A stretch of DNA of 64,000 nucleotides. It comes from an uncultured Cytophagales bacterium (GTDB lineage Bacteria; Bacteroidota; Bacteroidia; Cytophagales; Thermoflexibacteraceae). The position numbers and the translations under genes are program-made. Positions within the stretch are counted from its first letter, which is position 1, and every line of letters starts with the position of its first letter. Under the pieces are notes generated by a model. It was not told the origin of the DNA. It saw only the letters and a list, made by a program, of their open reading frames with translations, and made no database searches. The DNA is taken from the NCBI GenBank assembly GCA_938039675.1, contig CALHUI010000007.1:347472-411471 (forward strand), given 5' to 3'. Positions 1-8,034 of this stretch are shown here, piece after piece.

Positions 1-63
1 TTTGCCCTGTGGGTCTAAAATTTCTTTCTGCGGCATTACCTGAATTTCAGCAATAAATTTCAT
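1..63 (-). CDS. purS: PurS subunit of FGAM synthase, 5' end only
   Basis: Reading leftwards from an ATG at 63-61, 21 codons give a peptide starting MKFIAEIQVMP and ending LDPQGK. This is the typical N-terminus of PurS, the small subunit of phosphoribosylformylglycinamidine synthase in de novo purine synthesis. The rest of the gene lies outside the window. The start overlaps the pssA stop in an ATGA arrangement, so the two genes are probably co-transcribed. The identification rests on 21 residues, but the MP..LDPQGK pattern is distinctive. Confidence 0.8.
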   Translation of the reverse strand, partial: MKFIAEIQVMPQKEILDPQGK

Positions 64-737
64 GAGGCGATTTTTTTGATGATGGAAAGACCGATGTAAA
101 TAAGCATAATCAGTGGTATGGCTGCAAATTTAAAAGTAAAAAGCAAAACAAGCCCTACCAGCAACAGGATGTATTGAAATTTGTATTGTTGCCAGCTCCA
201 TTCTTTGAATTTGAGCGCCAACAGCGGCAGTTCGGCCACTAACAGCAACGACATTACCACCGCCACTGTTGCCAAAACAGGCAGGCCGAGCAAGGTAGGG
301 AAGTGTGCGCCTGCAAAAGGCAATGCACTGATAAGCAAGGCATTGGCAGGTGTAGGTACGCCAATGAACGAATCGCTTTGGCGCGGGTCTATGTTGAATT
401 TGGCAAGCCGCAAGGCTGAAAACGCAGGTACAAGCATTGCCAGATATGACCATTCGCCGCCTTGTGCCTCGTTCATCAGGCGGAACAGGATGAAGCCGGG
501 CAGTACGCCAAAACTCACCACGTCGGCCAGTGAATCCAACTGTTTGCCGAGTTCGCCCTGCACCTTGAGCAACCGCGCCGCAAAGCCGTCGGCAAAATCA
601 AAAATCGCAGCTATGTAAATAAAATAAGCAGCCCAATCAAGTGTTCCCTGAAAAACCGAAATAATGCCGAAGCAACCACAGATTAAATTCGCGCAAGTAA
701 GTGCATTTGGAATTTGTTGTTTGATTTGTGCAATCAT
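60..737 (-). CDS. pssA: CDP-diacylglycerol--serine O-phosphatidyltransferase
   Basis: This integral membrane enzyme transfers phosphatidyl from CDP-diacylglycerol to serine, giving phosphatidylserine and then phosphatidylethanolamine. With the ATG at 737 it has 225 residues. The CDP-alcohol phosphatidyltransferase signature is complete: DG at 50-51, AR at 54-55, G64, D68 and D72 (DG-x2-AR-x8-G-x3-D-x3-D). Several hydrophobic segments follow it. The frame stays open to a TTG at 761, but the ATG fits the usual compact N-terminus ahead of IPNALTCANL. The gene overlaps purS by ATGA and faces away from the protease gene at 801. A promoter-like pair lies at 787-814. Confidence 0.93.
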   Translation of the reverse strand: MIAQIKQQIPNALTCANLICGCFGIISVFQGTLDWAAYFIYIAAIFDFADGFAARLLKVQGELGKQLDSLADVVSFGVLPGFILFRLMNEAQGGEWSYLAMLVPAFSALRLAKFNIDPRQSDSFIGVPTPANALLISALPFAGAHFPTLLGLPVLATVAVVMSLLLVAELPLLALKFKEWSWQQYKFQYILLLVGLVLLFTFKFAAIPLIMLIYIGLSIIKKIAS

Positions 738-786
738 ATTCGGCACGTTATTTTCGGGCAAATTACAGATAGTTCGTACAACCCTC

Positions 787-814
787 CAAATTTACCCGTT
801 ATGAAACTGTTCAA
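787..814 (-). promoter_or_regulatory. Putative promoter of pssA-purS
   Basis: On the minus strand, TTG (814-812) is followed after 17 bases by TAAATTTG (794-787), matching the Bacteroidota -33/-7 consensus TTG...TAnnTTTG. It sits about 50 bases upstream of the pssA ATG and overlaps the start of the divergent protease gene. Confidence 0.5.
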
Positions 815-2183
815 TCGCCTGACATATTGCAGCATGCTGATGCTGGTTCTACTCAGTCAGCCGCTTGCGGCACAAGAGCGTATTGCTGGCTGTTTATACG
901 ACCCTGCCAAAGCCGATAGCGTCCCGATGGCGGTGGAATTAGTGCGCGGCAACTATATTGTGCCTGTTGCTGCCTCGCTGAAAAAATATTGTCCTACACC
1001 GCAAGACCAAGCAAATACAGGCACTTGTACCGCATGGGCAACTGCTTATGCCGCACGCACCATCTTGATGGTGCAGCGGAGAAACATATCTAATGCTGCG
1101 CTGGTCAATCAGACTGCCTTTTCCCCTTCGTTTATCTACAATCAAATCCGACGCGACCATAGCTGCATCAAGGGCGCATTTCTGGTAGATGCACTTTTTA
1201 CGCTCAAATCGGTAGGGGCGGTGCTGCACAGCGACTTTGGGTTTGATTGCAACAAGCAGGTTTCTTTTGACTACAAACTGCGTGCGCGCAGTAACGCCAT
1301 TCAAGACTACCGCAAGTTATTTAACGCCAATGAAACAGCAGACCGCAGCAATATTATCAAGTACGTAAAAAAGGCATTGGCAGAAGGCAAACCCGTGGTT
1401 ACTAGCATTCGCTATTTGCGGTCTTTGGACAATGCCAAAGGGTTGTGGTCGCCGCTGCCATATGAAAACAGCAGCTATTACCATGCCGTAACGATTGTGG
1501 GATACGATGACAACCGCTACGGCGGCGCATTGGAAATTATGAACAGTTGGGGCACGGCATGGGGCAACGACGGTTTCATCTGGGTAAAATATGAAGACTT
1601 TCAACGCATATGCATGGAAGCCTACGAAATGGTGGATTTCCCCGCGGAAAAGCCCTTTTTGCAGGAGACTTTCGGGGCTAACATAGTGCTTAAACAAAGC
1701 ACGGGCAGCACCATGGAGATTGGCGGCATCGGCGGACATTATCGCACAAACCAAACCTATCAGGCCGGTACACGCTTCCAGATACAAGTAGCCAACCGCG
1801 AGCAAATGTACTTTTATGCTTTTGGTTTGGACATAAACAACGAGTGTACGCAACTTTTCCCAAGCAACAGCAACCAAAGTCCGCTGTTGAGCTATGAACA
1901 CTCCAATATCATTCTACCAAGCGAAGGAGAGCATATCATTATGGATAATGCCCCGGGAAATGAATACTTATGCATGATTTACAGCAGTATACCTGTAAAT
2001 TTATGGGGCATTATGCAGCGCGTAAAGCAACTGAAAGGGCTGCCGATGGAACGGCTCAAACAAGTGCTTCGGGAGTACAACCTCCTCACCGACGTTGTCA
2101 ATTATCGTTACTCAACTGCCGATTTCTCGGCGTTAGGTACGGCAAAAGCTGTTCCGATGGTGATAGAAATCAGAAGGCCTTAA
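801..2183 (+). CDS. Secreted papain-like (C1 family) cysteine protease
   Basis: This 460-residue exported protein has a signal peptide of about 24 residues ending LAAQ. The papain triad is visible: Q70-x5-C76 in QANTGTCTAW supplies the oxyanion glutamine and the nucleophile, H228 lies in YYHAVTIVGY, and N248 lies in MNSWGTAWG. The C1 domain spans roughly residues 45-270. The last 190 residues match no family I recognise and may be an accessory domain that binds substrate or the cell surface. The frame extends upstream to 714, but the ATG at 801 places the signal peptide at the N-terminus. The 3' end overlaps the convergent hydrolase gene by 4 bases. The substrate is unknown. Confidence 0.85.
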   Translation: MKLFNRLTYCSMLMLVLLSQPLAAQERIAGCLYDPAKADSVPMAVELVRGNYIVPVAASLKKYCPTPQDQANTGTCTAWATAYAARTILMVQRRNISNAALVNQTAFSPSFIYNQIRRDHSCIKGAFLVDALFTLKSVGAVLHSDFGFDCNKQVSFDYKLRARSNAIQDYRKLFNANETADRSNIIKYVKKALAEGKPVVTSIRYLRSLDNAKGLWSPLPYENSSYYHAVTIVGYDDNRYGGALEIMNSWGTAWGNDGFIWVKYEDFQRICMEAYEMVDFPAEKPFLQETFGANIVLKQSTGSTMEIGGIGGHYRTNQTYQAGTRFQIQVANREQMYFYAFGLDINNECTQLFPSNSNQSPLLSYEHSNIILPSEGEHIIMDNAPGNEYLCMIYSSIPVNLWGIMQRVKQLKGLPMERLKQVLREYNLLTDVVNYRYSTADFSALGTAKAVPMVIEIRRP

Positions 2184-2965
2184 TGGTCTTGTTTTTGGCT
2201 GTCAATCCATGCTGCCAATATGCCCTGATGCCCGCAGGCAAATGTACGGTGCGTGCAAAGGCTGCCTAATAAATCGGTTAGTTTTTTCATGTAATGCGGA
2301 CGAATGACGCGGTCATACTCGCCCGTAACTATCTGCACCTGAGGCCTGTACAGATGCACCAATCGACTGATAGCCTGCAAGCTCGGCTCTAAGTAGCGAT
2401 ACAGCATCCATGTATTGTACACTCGTTTGCGCAGTGCAGGCGTGCGCATCTGTTGCTGTGCCAATTTGGCAAGCATCGGGTGCAGCAGGCGGCGTTTATT
2501 GAGTGCCCGAACGCTGTAATGAAAAACATTGGCATTTTCGGATGTGATATACCGAAACAGGCCGTGCAGCAGTCTGTTGCGCGTAGCTACCCGATACCAA
2601 GCATTGGTTTTAATGCCGTCGGGTGCCAACAACCACATCCGACCAATTTTCGGTGCAAACAACTCATAAGTTACCAGTGCAATGCGCCCGCCCATAGAAA
2701 ACCCAATCAGGTCAAAACGGTCAATATTGTGTTTAGCCAAAAAATCAGCGACTAACTGCTGCCAATTCTCGCGCAGCAAAGGTTGAGAAGGTTCAGGCCA
2801 GTGGCTTTCTCCGTGAAAAAAAAGGTCAATTGCATAAATTGTGTATTGGGGGAAGGCATCGGATAGGGGCGCAAAGAAACTGCTGTCCTGCCCGAAACCA
2901 TGAAAAGCCATTAAAACCTGCTGCCCTGAACCAAATGTTCCGTAATGCAGATAAGGCTTTGCCAT
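2180..2965 (-). CDS. Alpha/beta hydrolase
   Basis: This 261-residue cytoplasmic alpha/beta-hydrolase-fold protein has no signal peptide. The oxyanion-hole motif is HGFGQD (residues 22-27), the nucleophile elbow is GFSMGG with S90, and the likely acid and base are in GEYDRVIRP and FACGHQGIL near the C-terminus. The size and layout suit a lipase- or MenH/BioH-like esterase. The sequence gives no substrate, so I leave it unnamed. The gene is convergent with the C1 protease gene and overlaps it by 4 bases. A -7-like element (TATATTTG on the minus strand) lies at 2984-2977. Confidence 0.8.
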   Translation of the reverse strand: MAKPYLHYGTFGSGQQVLMAFHGFGQDSSFFAPLSDAFPQYTIYAIDLFFHGESHWPEPSQPLLRENWQQLVADFLAKHNIDRFDLIGFSMGGRIALVTYELFAPKIGRMWLLAPDGIKTNAWYRVATRNRLLHGLFRYITSENANVFHYSVRALNKRRLLHPMLAKLAQQQMRTPALRKRVYNTWMLYRYLEPSLQAISRLVHLYRPQVQIVTGEYDRVIRPHYMKKLTDLLGSLCTHRTFACGHQGILAAWIDSQKQDH

Positions 2966-2976
2966 TGTTTTTACGG

Positions 2977-2984
2977 CAAATATA
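2977..2984 (-). promoter_or_regulatory. Possible -7 element for the alpha/beta hydrolase
   Basis: TATATTTG on the minus strand, 12 bases upstream of the ATG at 2965. There is no clear -33 TTG at the right distance, so this is weak support. If used, the leader would be only a few bases long. Confidence 0.3.
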
Positions 2985-2996
2985 AACCCGCTGCCT

Positions 2997-3176
2997 TTAT
3001 CCGGCCATTTTGTTAATCCGTCTGCGCTTTCGCACGGCTGGTTTCCCTATGCGGCTTCGCACGTAGAGGTCGGTCATATCATCCTGTATGCGGACATACT
3101 GCTTGTTGCGCATGACAATAATTTGCTGTCGCTCGGCAGCCGTACGCTCTTTTTCAGATGAATAAACAGTCTCCAT
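2997..3176 (-). CDS. Small basic protein of unknown function (59 aa)
   Basis: A complete ORF runs from an ATG at 3176 to a TAA at 2997. It gives 59 residues rich in Arg, Lys and Gln, starting METVYSSEKERTAAER, with MRNKQYVRIQDDM in the middle and a strongly basic tail (RKRRRINKM). The pattern looks like a real coding region: charged and helical at the N-terminus, with a basic C-terminal tail. It is transcribed away from the HTH-S24 regulator across an AT-rich 165-base gap. By position it is an obvious candidate target of that regulator, though this is inference. I do not recognise a family. Confidence 0.5.
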   Translation of the reverse strand: METVYSSEKERTAAERQQIIVMRNKQYVRIQDDMTDLYVRSRIGKPAVRKRRRINKMAG

Positions 3177-3185
3177 GGTTGTTTA

Positions 3186-3203
3186 AATATTGATATAAAT
3201 ATT
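3186..3203. promoter_or_regulatory. Candidate operator between the 59-aa ORF and the S24 regulator
   Basis: Two AATATT boxes at 3186-3191 and 3198-3203 are separated by 6 bases and form an imperfect palindrome just upstream of the 59-aa ORF. Dyads in this position often serve as operators for HTH-S24 repressors. The AT-rich background makes chance occurrence likely. Confidence 0.3.
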
Positions 3204-3244
3204 CATTTTCGGCAAGAAATACAGGCAGTTAGAAGCCCGAAGAC

Positions 3245-3275
3245 TTGCGTATATTTAATTATTTACTTATTTTTG
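3245..3275 (+). promoter_or_regulatory. Putative promoter of the HTH-S24 regulator
   Basis: TTG at 3245-3247, a 20-base spacer, and TATTTTTG at 3268-3275 match the Bacteroidota promoter consensus. The start codon is 66 bases downstream. Confidence 0.5.
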
Positions 3276-3341
3276 TCCAATAAACTTAATTATTAAGGAT
3301 TTAAGAATCAATTTTTATTAATAAAAATATTTAAAAAATTT

Positions 3342-4121
3342 ATGGAGGGAGCAGTTAGTCAGCGGTTAATAGAAATTATCGGGCACTTTGCCGATGGGAA
3401 CGAAAAGCGCTTTGCAGAATCGATAGGTGTAAAACCTGCGGTTATCAATAACTACACTAAAGGCAAGCAACAGAGCAAACCCGGATTTGAAGTGCTGCAA
3501 AAAATAGCTGCTACCTACCCCACGCTTAATATTGAATGGATTTTAAGCGGCAATGGGCACATGCTGAAACGCACAACGGAACATAAGCAAATTGTGCTGT
3601 TGCCACAACAAACATCGGCTGATATTGTGGCTGTGCCTGTAATTAACCGCCGTGCCGCTGCTAATTATTTGTTAGGGTATCAAACACAAGAGTATTTTGA
3701 AGAATTGGACGTTATCAATCTGCCTCGCAGTTTTGTCAAAGGCAAGCAATGCTATGCACTGCAAGTAACCGGAGACAGTATGGAGCCAACCTTATATGAA
3801 AACGACTATCTGATTTGCCACCTGATAGACCGCAGCGAGTGGGAATATTTGGACGAAGGGCAGGTTTGCGTAGTGGTTTCCGAAAGAGGTTTGCAGGTAA
3901 AACGCATAAAAAACAAACTCCACAGCCAATACCTCACCCTTGTTTCCGATAACCCCAAACATCCGCCGTTTGATATGGAGCACAGCGAGGTAATGGAGAT
4001 ATGGAAGGTAAACTGGCGGCTTACCGACCGATTAAGCCCTGCTTCCGAAGACCTTAACAGCCGCATAGCACAGTTGGAGGCGCGATTGGAGCGGGTAGAA
4101 AAACAACGAGCAAATAGCTGA
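3342..4121 (+). CDS. HTH / S24 (LexA-CI-like) transcriptional regulator
   Basis: This 259-residue regulator has an N-terminal XRE-type helix-turn-helix (about residues 5-75, including VKPAVINNYTKGK). A C-terminal S24 domain follows, with S146 in VTGDSMEPT and K187 in LQVKRIK as the Ser-Lys pair. The tail (about 235-256) is a short heptad-like coiled coil. The architecture is that of phage-type repressors. The Ala-Gly autocleavage site of LexA or CI is not obvious; the nearest candidate is RRAAAN at 103-108, so RecA-triggered cleavage is uncertain. The gene is divergent from the 59-aa ORF and followed by an esterase gene 37 bases downstream. No other phage genes are nearby. Confidence 0.85.
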   Translation: MEGAVSQRLIEIIGHFADGNEKRFAESIGVKPAVINNYTKGKQQSKPGFEVLQKIAATYPTLNIEWILSGNGHMLKRTTEHKQIVLLPQQTSADIVAVPVINRRAAANYLLGYQTQEYFEELDVINLPRSFVKGKQCYALQVTGDSMEPTLYENDYLICHLIDRSEWEYLDEGQVCVVVSERGLQVKRIKNKLHSQYLTLVSDNPKHPPFDMEHSEVMEIWKVNWRLTDRLSPASEDLNSRIAQLEARLERVEKQRANS

Positions 4122-4158
4122 TTTTGGTTAATTTTGCCCTTTAAGCCGGCATCCAATT

Positions 4159-4977
4159 ATGCAAAAATCTCCAGCGGCAAACTATGCCGACTTAACTATC
4201 TATCTGGATTCCAAGCACTTGAAATTTGAGAAAAGGATAGACCTTTTTTTTCCGCATGGTCACCGGGCAGATGCACAAGCCTGCCTGCTCATTGTTAACG
4301 ACGGACAGGACGCACAAGCTTTGCATCTTCGCGAAACTTTACACAAACTGACAGCCAAAAAAGCCATCCGACCTACCATTATAGCCGCTATACATGCCAC
4401 AGAACGCATTCAGGAATACGGCACAGCCAACATCCTCGATTATGCCAAGCGCGGCAGCAAGGCACATCTGTACACTACCTTTTTGATAGAAGAGTTGATG
4501 CCAGCACTTGAACAGCGTTTTGTGCTTGCTCAACAAGCCGACTGTCGGGCTATATTCGGCTGTTCACTGGGTGGCCTTTCCGCATTTGATATTGCATGGC
4601 ATCATTCGTGGCTGTTTGGGCGCGTGGGGGTTTGCTCCGGTGCTTTTTGGTGGCGCAAACACTCCGCCAATGACAGTTTTGCCAATTCCGACCGCATTAT
4701 TCATGCAGTTGTACGCAACAGTCATTATAAGCGCGGGTTAAAATTTTGGTTTGAAGCCGGCACGGATGATGAAAAGGAAGACCGCAACAATAACGGAATT
4801 ATTGACGCCATAGACGATACACTTGACCTAATTGGCGAACTGCATCACAAAGGATATAATACCTTGACAGACGTGCGCTACTTAGAAATACAAGGTGGGC
4901 AGCACAACCAGCGCACATGGGCAAAGGCTTTCCCCGATTTTATGCTGTGGGCTTTCGAACATTTGCCGAATACCTGA
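4159..4977 (+). CDS. Putative esterase (esterase D / Fes-like alpha/beta hydrolase)
   Basis: This 272-residue cytoplasmic alpha/beta hydrolase belongs to the putative-esterase family that includes esterase D and enterochelin-esterase-like proteins. The nucleophile motif is FGCSLGGLSAF. The acidic stretch EAGTDDEKEDRNNNGIIDA and the late QGGQHNQRTW, which carries the probable catalytic His, fit the family. There is no signal peptide. It lies 37 bases downstream of the S24 regulator on the same strand, so they may be co-transcribed. The substrate cannot be read from the sequence. Confidence 0.8.
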   Translation: MQKSPAANYADLTIYLDSKHLKFEKRIDLFFPHGHRADAQACLLIVNDGQDAQALHLRETLHKLTAKKAIRPTIIAAIHATERIQEYGTANILDYAKRGSKAHLYTTFLIEELMPALEQRFVLAQQADCRAIFGCSLGGLSAFDIAWHHSWLFGRVGVCSGAFWWRKHSANDSFANSDRIIHAVVRNSHYKRGLKFWFEAGTDDEKEDRNNNGIIDAIDDTLDLIGELHHKGYNTLTDVRYLEIQGGQHNQRTWAKAFPDFMLWAFEHLPNT

Positions 4978-5054
4978 CGATTTGTCGCAAACTTATTTAC
5001 CTGCACAATTGTTGTACTATGAGTTTAAACTTATATAAAAAACATCTTTAAATT

Positions 5055-5375
5055 ATGGCAAAAGCTATTGAATTAACGGACAGCAATTTTGAACAATACA
5101 TCAACGGCGACCGGCCTGTATTGGTAGATTTTTGGGCAGAGTGGTGCGGCCCCTGCAAAATGATTGGCCCAACTATTGAGCAAATGGCTGCTGAACTGGA
5201 AGGTAAAGCCATTATCGGTAAGGTAAACGTAGATGAGCAATCGCGAATTCCGGCTATTTTTGATATTCGCAGCATCCCTACGCTGATGGTATTTAAGAAC
5301 GGTCAAGTAGTAGCCAAAAAAATAGGTGCTGCTCCCAAAAGTGAGCTGGTAAAATTGCTCGAGCCACATATGTAA
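5055..5375 (+). CDS. trxA: Thioredoxin
   Basis: This 106-residue single-domain thioredoxin is the cytoplasmic disulfide reductant. The active site is AEWCGPCKM with C31 and C34, and the cis-proline motif is SIPTLMVF. There is no signal peptide and the length is standard. The gene stands alone between the esterase gene and a strong hairpin terminator, and is convergent with proS. Confidence 0.95.
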   Translation: MAKAIELTDSNFEQYINGDRPVLVDFWAEWCGPCKMIGPTIEQMAAELEGKAIIGKVNVDEQSRIPAIFDIRSIPTLMVFKNGQVVAKKIGAAPKSELVKLLEPHM

Positions 5376-5393
5376 TTCTTGCTCCCCGATACT

Positions 5394-5434
5394 AAACATA
5401 AGTCATCCCGAAAAACTCAGGATGACTTATGTTT
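5394..5434. terminator. Stem-loop terminator between trxA and proS
   Basis: A perfect 15-base stem (5394-5408 with 5420-5434) and an 11-base loop start 18 bases after the trxA stop. The stem ends in T-rich sequence on both strands, so it may terminate both convergent genes. A second weaker hairpin (TTAACCT at 5442-5448 with AGGTTAA at 5459-5465) follows. Confidence 0.85.
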
Positions 5435-5591
5435 TTATTACTTAACCTATTAAGTAAGAGGTTAAATTTAAGTGCAAATACCTAAAATATTTATCACAAG
5501 TGCACAACAACACAAAAATCTTATGTATTAGTGTTCTTGTGGTAGACGAAACATCAAATAATGTGGTACGATATAATTTGCTCACCTATTA

Positions 5592-7073
5592 TTAATATGC
5601 CCGCGCAAATAATACGCGCTCTTTGGAAGGTTTGCCCGTCAGGATGCACTTGCCTTCTTCCTGCGGGTTGTCTAACGGAATGCAGCGGATAGTAGCTTTG
5701 GTTTCAGCTTTGATGCGCTCTTCGGTTTCGCCCGTGCCGTCCCAGTGGGCACTGATAAAGCCACCTTTGGTATCCAGCACTTGTTTAAACTCTTCGTAGC
5801 TGTCCACGCGGGTAATCATGCTGTCGCGGAAATTCTTGGCACGCTGGTAGATAGAATCGTGAATGGTGTCCAGCATTTTAGGCACATAGTCGTAAATGCT
5901 GTTCATGCCGATGATTTCTTTTGTTTTTGTATCGCGGCGGGCTACCTCTACGGTGTTGTTTTCCAAATCTTTCGGACCGATGGCAATACGCAGCGGAACG
6001 CCTTTCAGTTCCCATTCGGCAAACTTGAAGCCCGGCTTGTGCGTGTCGCGGCTATCGTGCTTGACGGAAATACTCGCTTTGCGCAACTGCTGTGCAATTT
6101 CGGCGGCTTTGGCATTAACGGCGTTCATTTCTTCATCGCTGCGGTAAATCGGTACGATGACAACCTGAATAGGGGCAAGATTCGGCGGCAGTACCAGACC
6201 GTCGTCGTCTGAATGTGCCATAATCAGCGCACCCATCAGGCGCGTACTCACGCCCCAGGAAGTACCCCAAACAAGGTCTTGCTTGCCTTCTTTGGTTGTA
6301 AAGCGCACATCAAAGGCTTTGGCGAAATTTTGCCCCAAAAAGTGCGAAGTACCCGCCTGCAATGCTTTGCCGTCTTGCATCAGTGCTTCAATGCAGTAGG
6401 TATCTACCGCGCCCGCAAAGCGTTCGTTGGCGGTTTTTACGCCTTTGATAACGGGCATTGCCATGTGTTTTTCGGCAAATTCAGCATACACATTCAGCAT
6501 TTGTACGGTTTCTTCAACGGCTTCCTGCGCGGTGGCGTGTGCCGTGTGTCCTTCTTGCCAGAGGAACTCTGCGGTGCGCAAAAACAAGCGCGTGCGCATT
6601 TCCCAGCGAACCACGTTTGCCCACTGATTAATGAGCAGCGGCAGGTCGCGGTAGCTCTGAATCCAGTTGCGGTACGTGTTCCAGATAACCGTTTCAGATG
6701 TAGGGCGCACAATGAGTTCTTCTTCCAACTTGGCTTCGGGGTCAACAATTACGCCGCTGCCGTCGGGTGCATTTTTAAGCCTGTAATGCGTAACAACGGC
6801 ACATTCTTTGGCAAAACCTTCTACGTGCGAAGCCTCCTTGCTCAGGTACGACTTGGGGATAAAAAGCGGGAAATAGGCGTTCACGTGTCCGGTGTCTTTG
6901 AACATTTTATCCAACGTGTCGCGCATTTTTTCCCAGACGGTAAAGCCGTAGGGCTTAATCACCATGCAACCTTTAATGGATGAGTGTTCGGCAAGGTCTG
7001 CCTTTTTGACAAGTTCGTTGTACCAGCCCGAATAGTCTTCGCTGCGTTTAGGTAATGCTTTATTATTGCTCAT
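5592..7073 (-). CDS. proS: Prolyl-tRNA synthetase (type 3, archaeal/eukaryotic-like)
   Basis: This enzyme charges tRNA-Pro with proline. The 493 residues match the short ProRS type without the editing domain between motifs 2 and 3 that longer bacterial enzymes carry. Class II motif 2 is in [19 protein letters not shown], preceded by [11 protein letters not shown]. The C-terminus ends in the ..RVLFARAY pattern common in this type. This form is usual in Bacteroidota. The start ATG at 7073 precedes the well-conserved [15 protein letters not shown] good promoter pair lies at 7109-7140. Confidence 0.96.
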   Translation of the reverse strand: MSNNKALPKRSEDYSGWYNELVKKADLAEHSSIKGCMVIKPYGFTVWEKMRDTLDKMFKDTGHVNAYFPLFIPKSYLSKEASHVEGFAKECAVVTHYRLKNAPDGSGVIVDPEAKLEEELIVRPTSETVIWNTYRNWIQSYRDLPLLINQWANVVRWEMRTRLFLRTAEFLWQEGHTAHATAQEAVEETVQMLNVYAEFAEKHMAMPVIKGVKTANERFAGAVDTYCIEALMQDGKALQAGTSHFLGQNFAKAFDVRFTTKEGKQDLVWGTSWGVSTRLMGALIMAHSDDDGLVLPPNLAPIQVVIVPIYRSDEEMNAVNAKAAEIAQQLRKASISVKHDSRDTHKPGFKFAEWELKGVPLRIAIGPKDLENNTVEVARRDTKTKEIIGMNSIYDYVPKMLDTIHDSIYQRAKNFRDSMITRVDSYEEFKQVLDTKGGFISAHWDGTGETEERIKAETKATIRCIPLDNPQEEGKCILTGKPSKERVLFARAY

Positions 7074-7108
7074 AGTGGCGTGCTTTCTTTGCGTGCAAAA
7101 CTAAGTTG

Positions 7109-7140
7109 CAAAGTTAGGCTTTGCGGGGCAGATGCTCAAA
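7109..7140 (-). promoter_or_regulatory. Putative promoter of proS
   Basis: On the minus strand, TTTG (7140-7137), a 20-base spacer and TAACTTTG (7116-7109) match the Bacteroidota consensus. A second -7-like element (TAGTTTTG, 7103-7096) lies next to it. The leader to the ATG at 7073 would be about 30 bases. Confidence 0.6.
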
Positions 7141-7248
7141 TAGGAGATAGAATTAGTATATGGGCAGGTTTTCCGATACAAAAAGTTGTTCAAGCAAAAT
7201 ACAATCATAGCTGCGCCCACATGCAGATTTTGCCTGAAAATTGCTTGG

Positions 7249-7746
7249 CTACCTTACCTCAAAGCACCAACCTTTAGATTTTCGGAAGGCACGTTTATTA
7301 TTTTGGATACTTCTTGTGGTAGAACTCCCAACACCCATTCCTATCACAAAGCCTTGCATGTAATTGAACTGCCTGCTGCCAAATAGTGGACTACCATACA
7401 TGCAGCAACCCCGGCTCCGATCGCAATATTGACCGTACTCCATAATAATGCCCTTCCTGCCGGATTTTTACGTGAAAGAAAACATAGCTTGTGTGTATTC
7501 CGGATTAATGGCATGTGGTGATGTCTCTGCACCGCCAAATGCCAATATAGGTTGTCCTTCCTGAGTAAACTGTAATATTCCCGATATACTTAAACCGGAT
7601 CCATATTGCACTTCCAATAAATCCCCCTTAGATATAACACGGGTTCGCTTGCCTTTGGTAAGAATAATAGACTCTTGTGCTAAGGCAGAGAAACTGAAAG
7701 CGATGATTAGCGACAGGGTAATGGATAACAAAACTTTGATTTTCAT
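7249..7746 (-). pseudogene. Broken small exported/membrane protein gene
   Basis: The intact 5' part (ATG at 7746) encodes 92 residues with a clear signal peptide (ending SALAQ) and a short beta-rich domain starting ESIILTKGKRTRVISKGD. It ends at a TAA at 7470-7468. Downstream, a hydrophobic helix (WSTVNIAIGAGVAA) appears in a neighbouring frame. Further on, the original frame resumes with QGFVIGMGVG and a basic tail (RAFRKSKGWCFEV) ending at TAG 7249. Signal peptide, beta domain, transmembrane segment and basic tail look like one ancestral protein disrupted by two compensating indels or by one nonsense change. The 92-residue product could still be made. Confidence 0.5.
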
Positions 7747-8034
7747 AAAATTGATTGGTTTGAAGCAAAATATCAGCTTTTAGCCAGTAAAACAATAATT
7801 ACTCAACCACCTTGATGGTTTTTTTGCAAAATAGTTTCTATATATTTCAACAATCTATCCGGCTATGCTGTCAATCATTTAAAATCGTCCACCCTTTGCC
7901 AATCAAGACTAATTTCAAATTGCGGTATTTTTTGCAATGCAGACGCGGAAGTCCGTAAATTAGCCACGTTGATTAGACATATTTTTTTTGCAAATCGTCA
8001 ATCACCAATCACCACTTGTCAATCACAAACGTTC
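7747..8034. other. Intergenic region without a gene
   Basis: This 288-base divergent gap lies between the broken exported-protein gene and the metal-efflux operon. I see no ORF with coding character. Short repeats of CAATCAC (around 7998-8028) lie just before the czcA start. No operator palindrome for a metal-responsive regulator is obvious. Confidence 0.4.

Noticed and set aside
714..800. Upstream extension of the C1 protease gene (29 codons).
   Set aside because: The residues before Met 801 are not signal-peptide-like, while the ATG at 801 begins a clear signal peptide.
6213..6983. 256-codon plus-strand frame inside proS.
   Set aside because: It is antisense to proS, and its content is explained by the proS codons.
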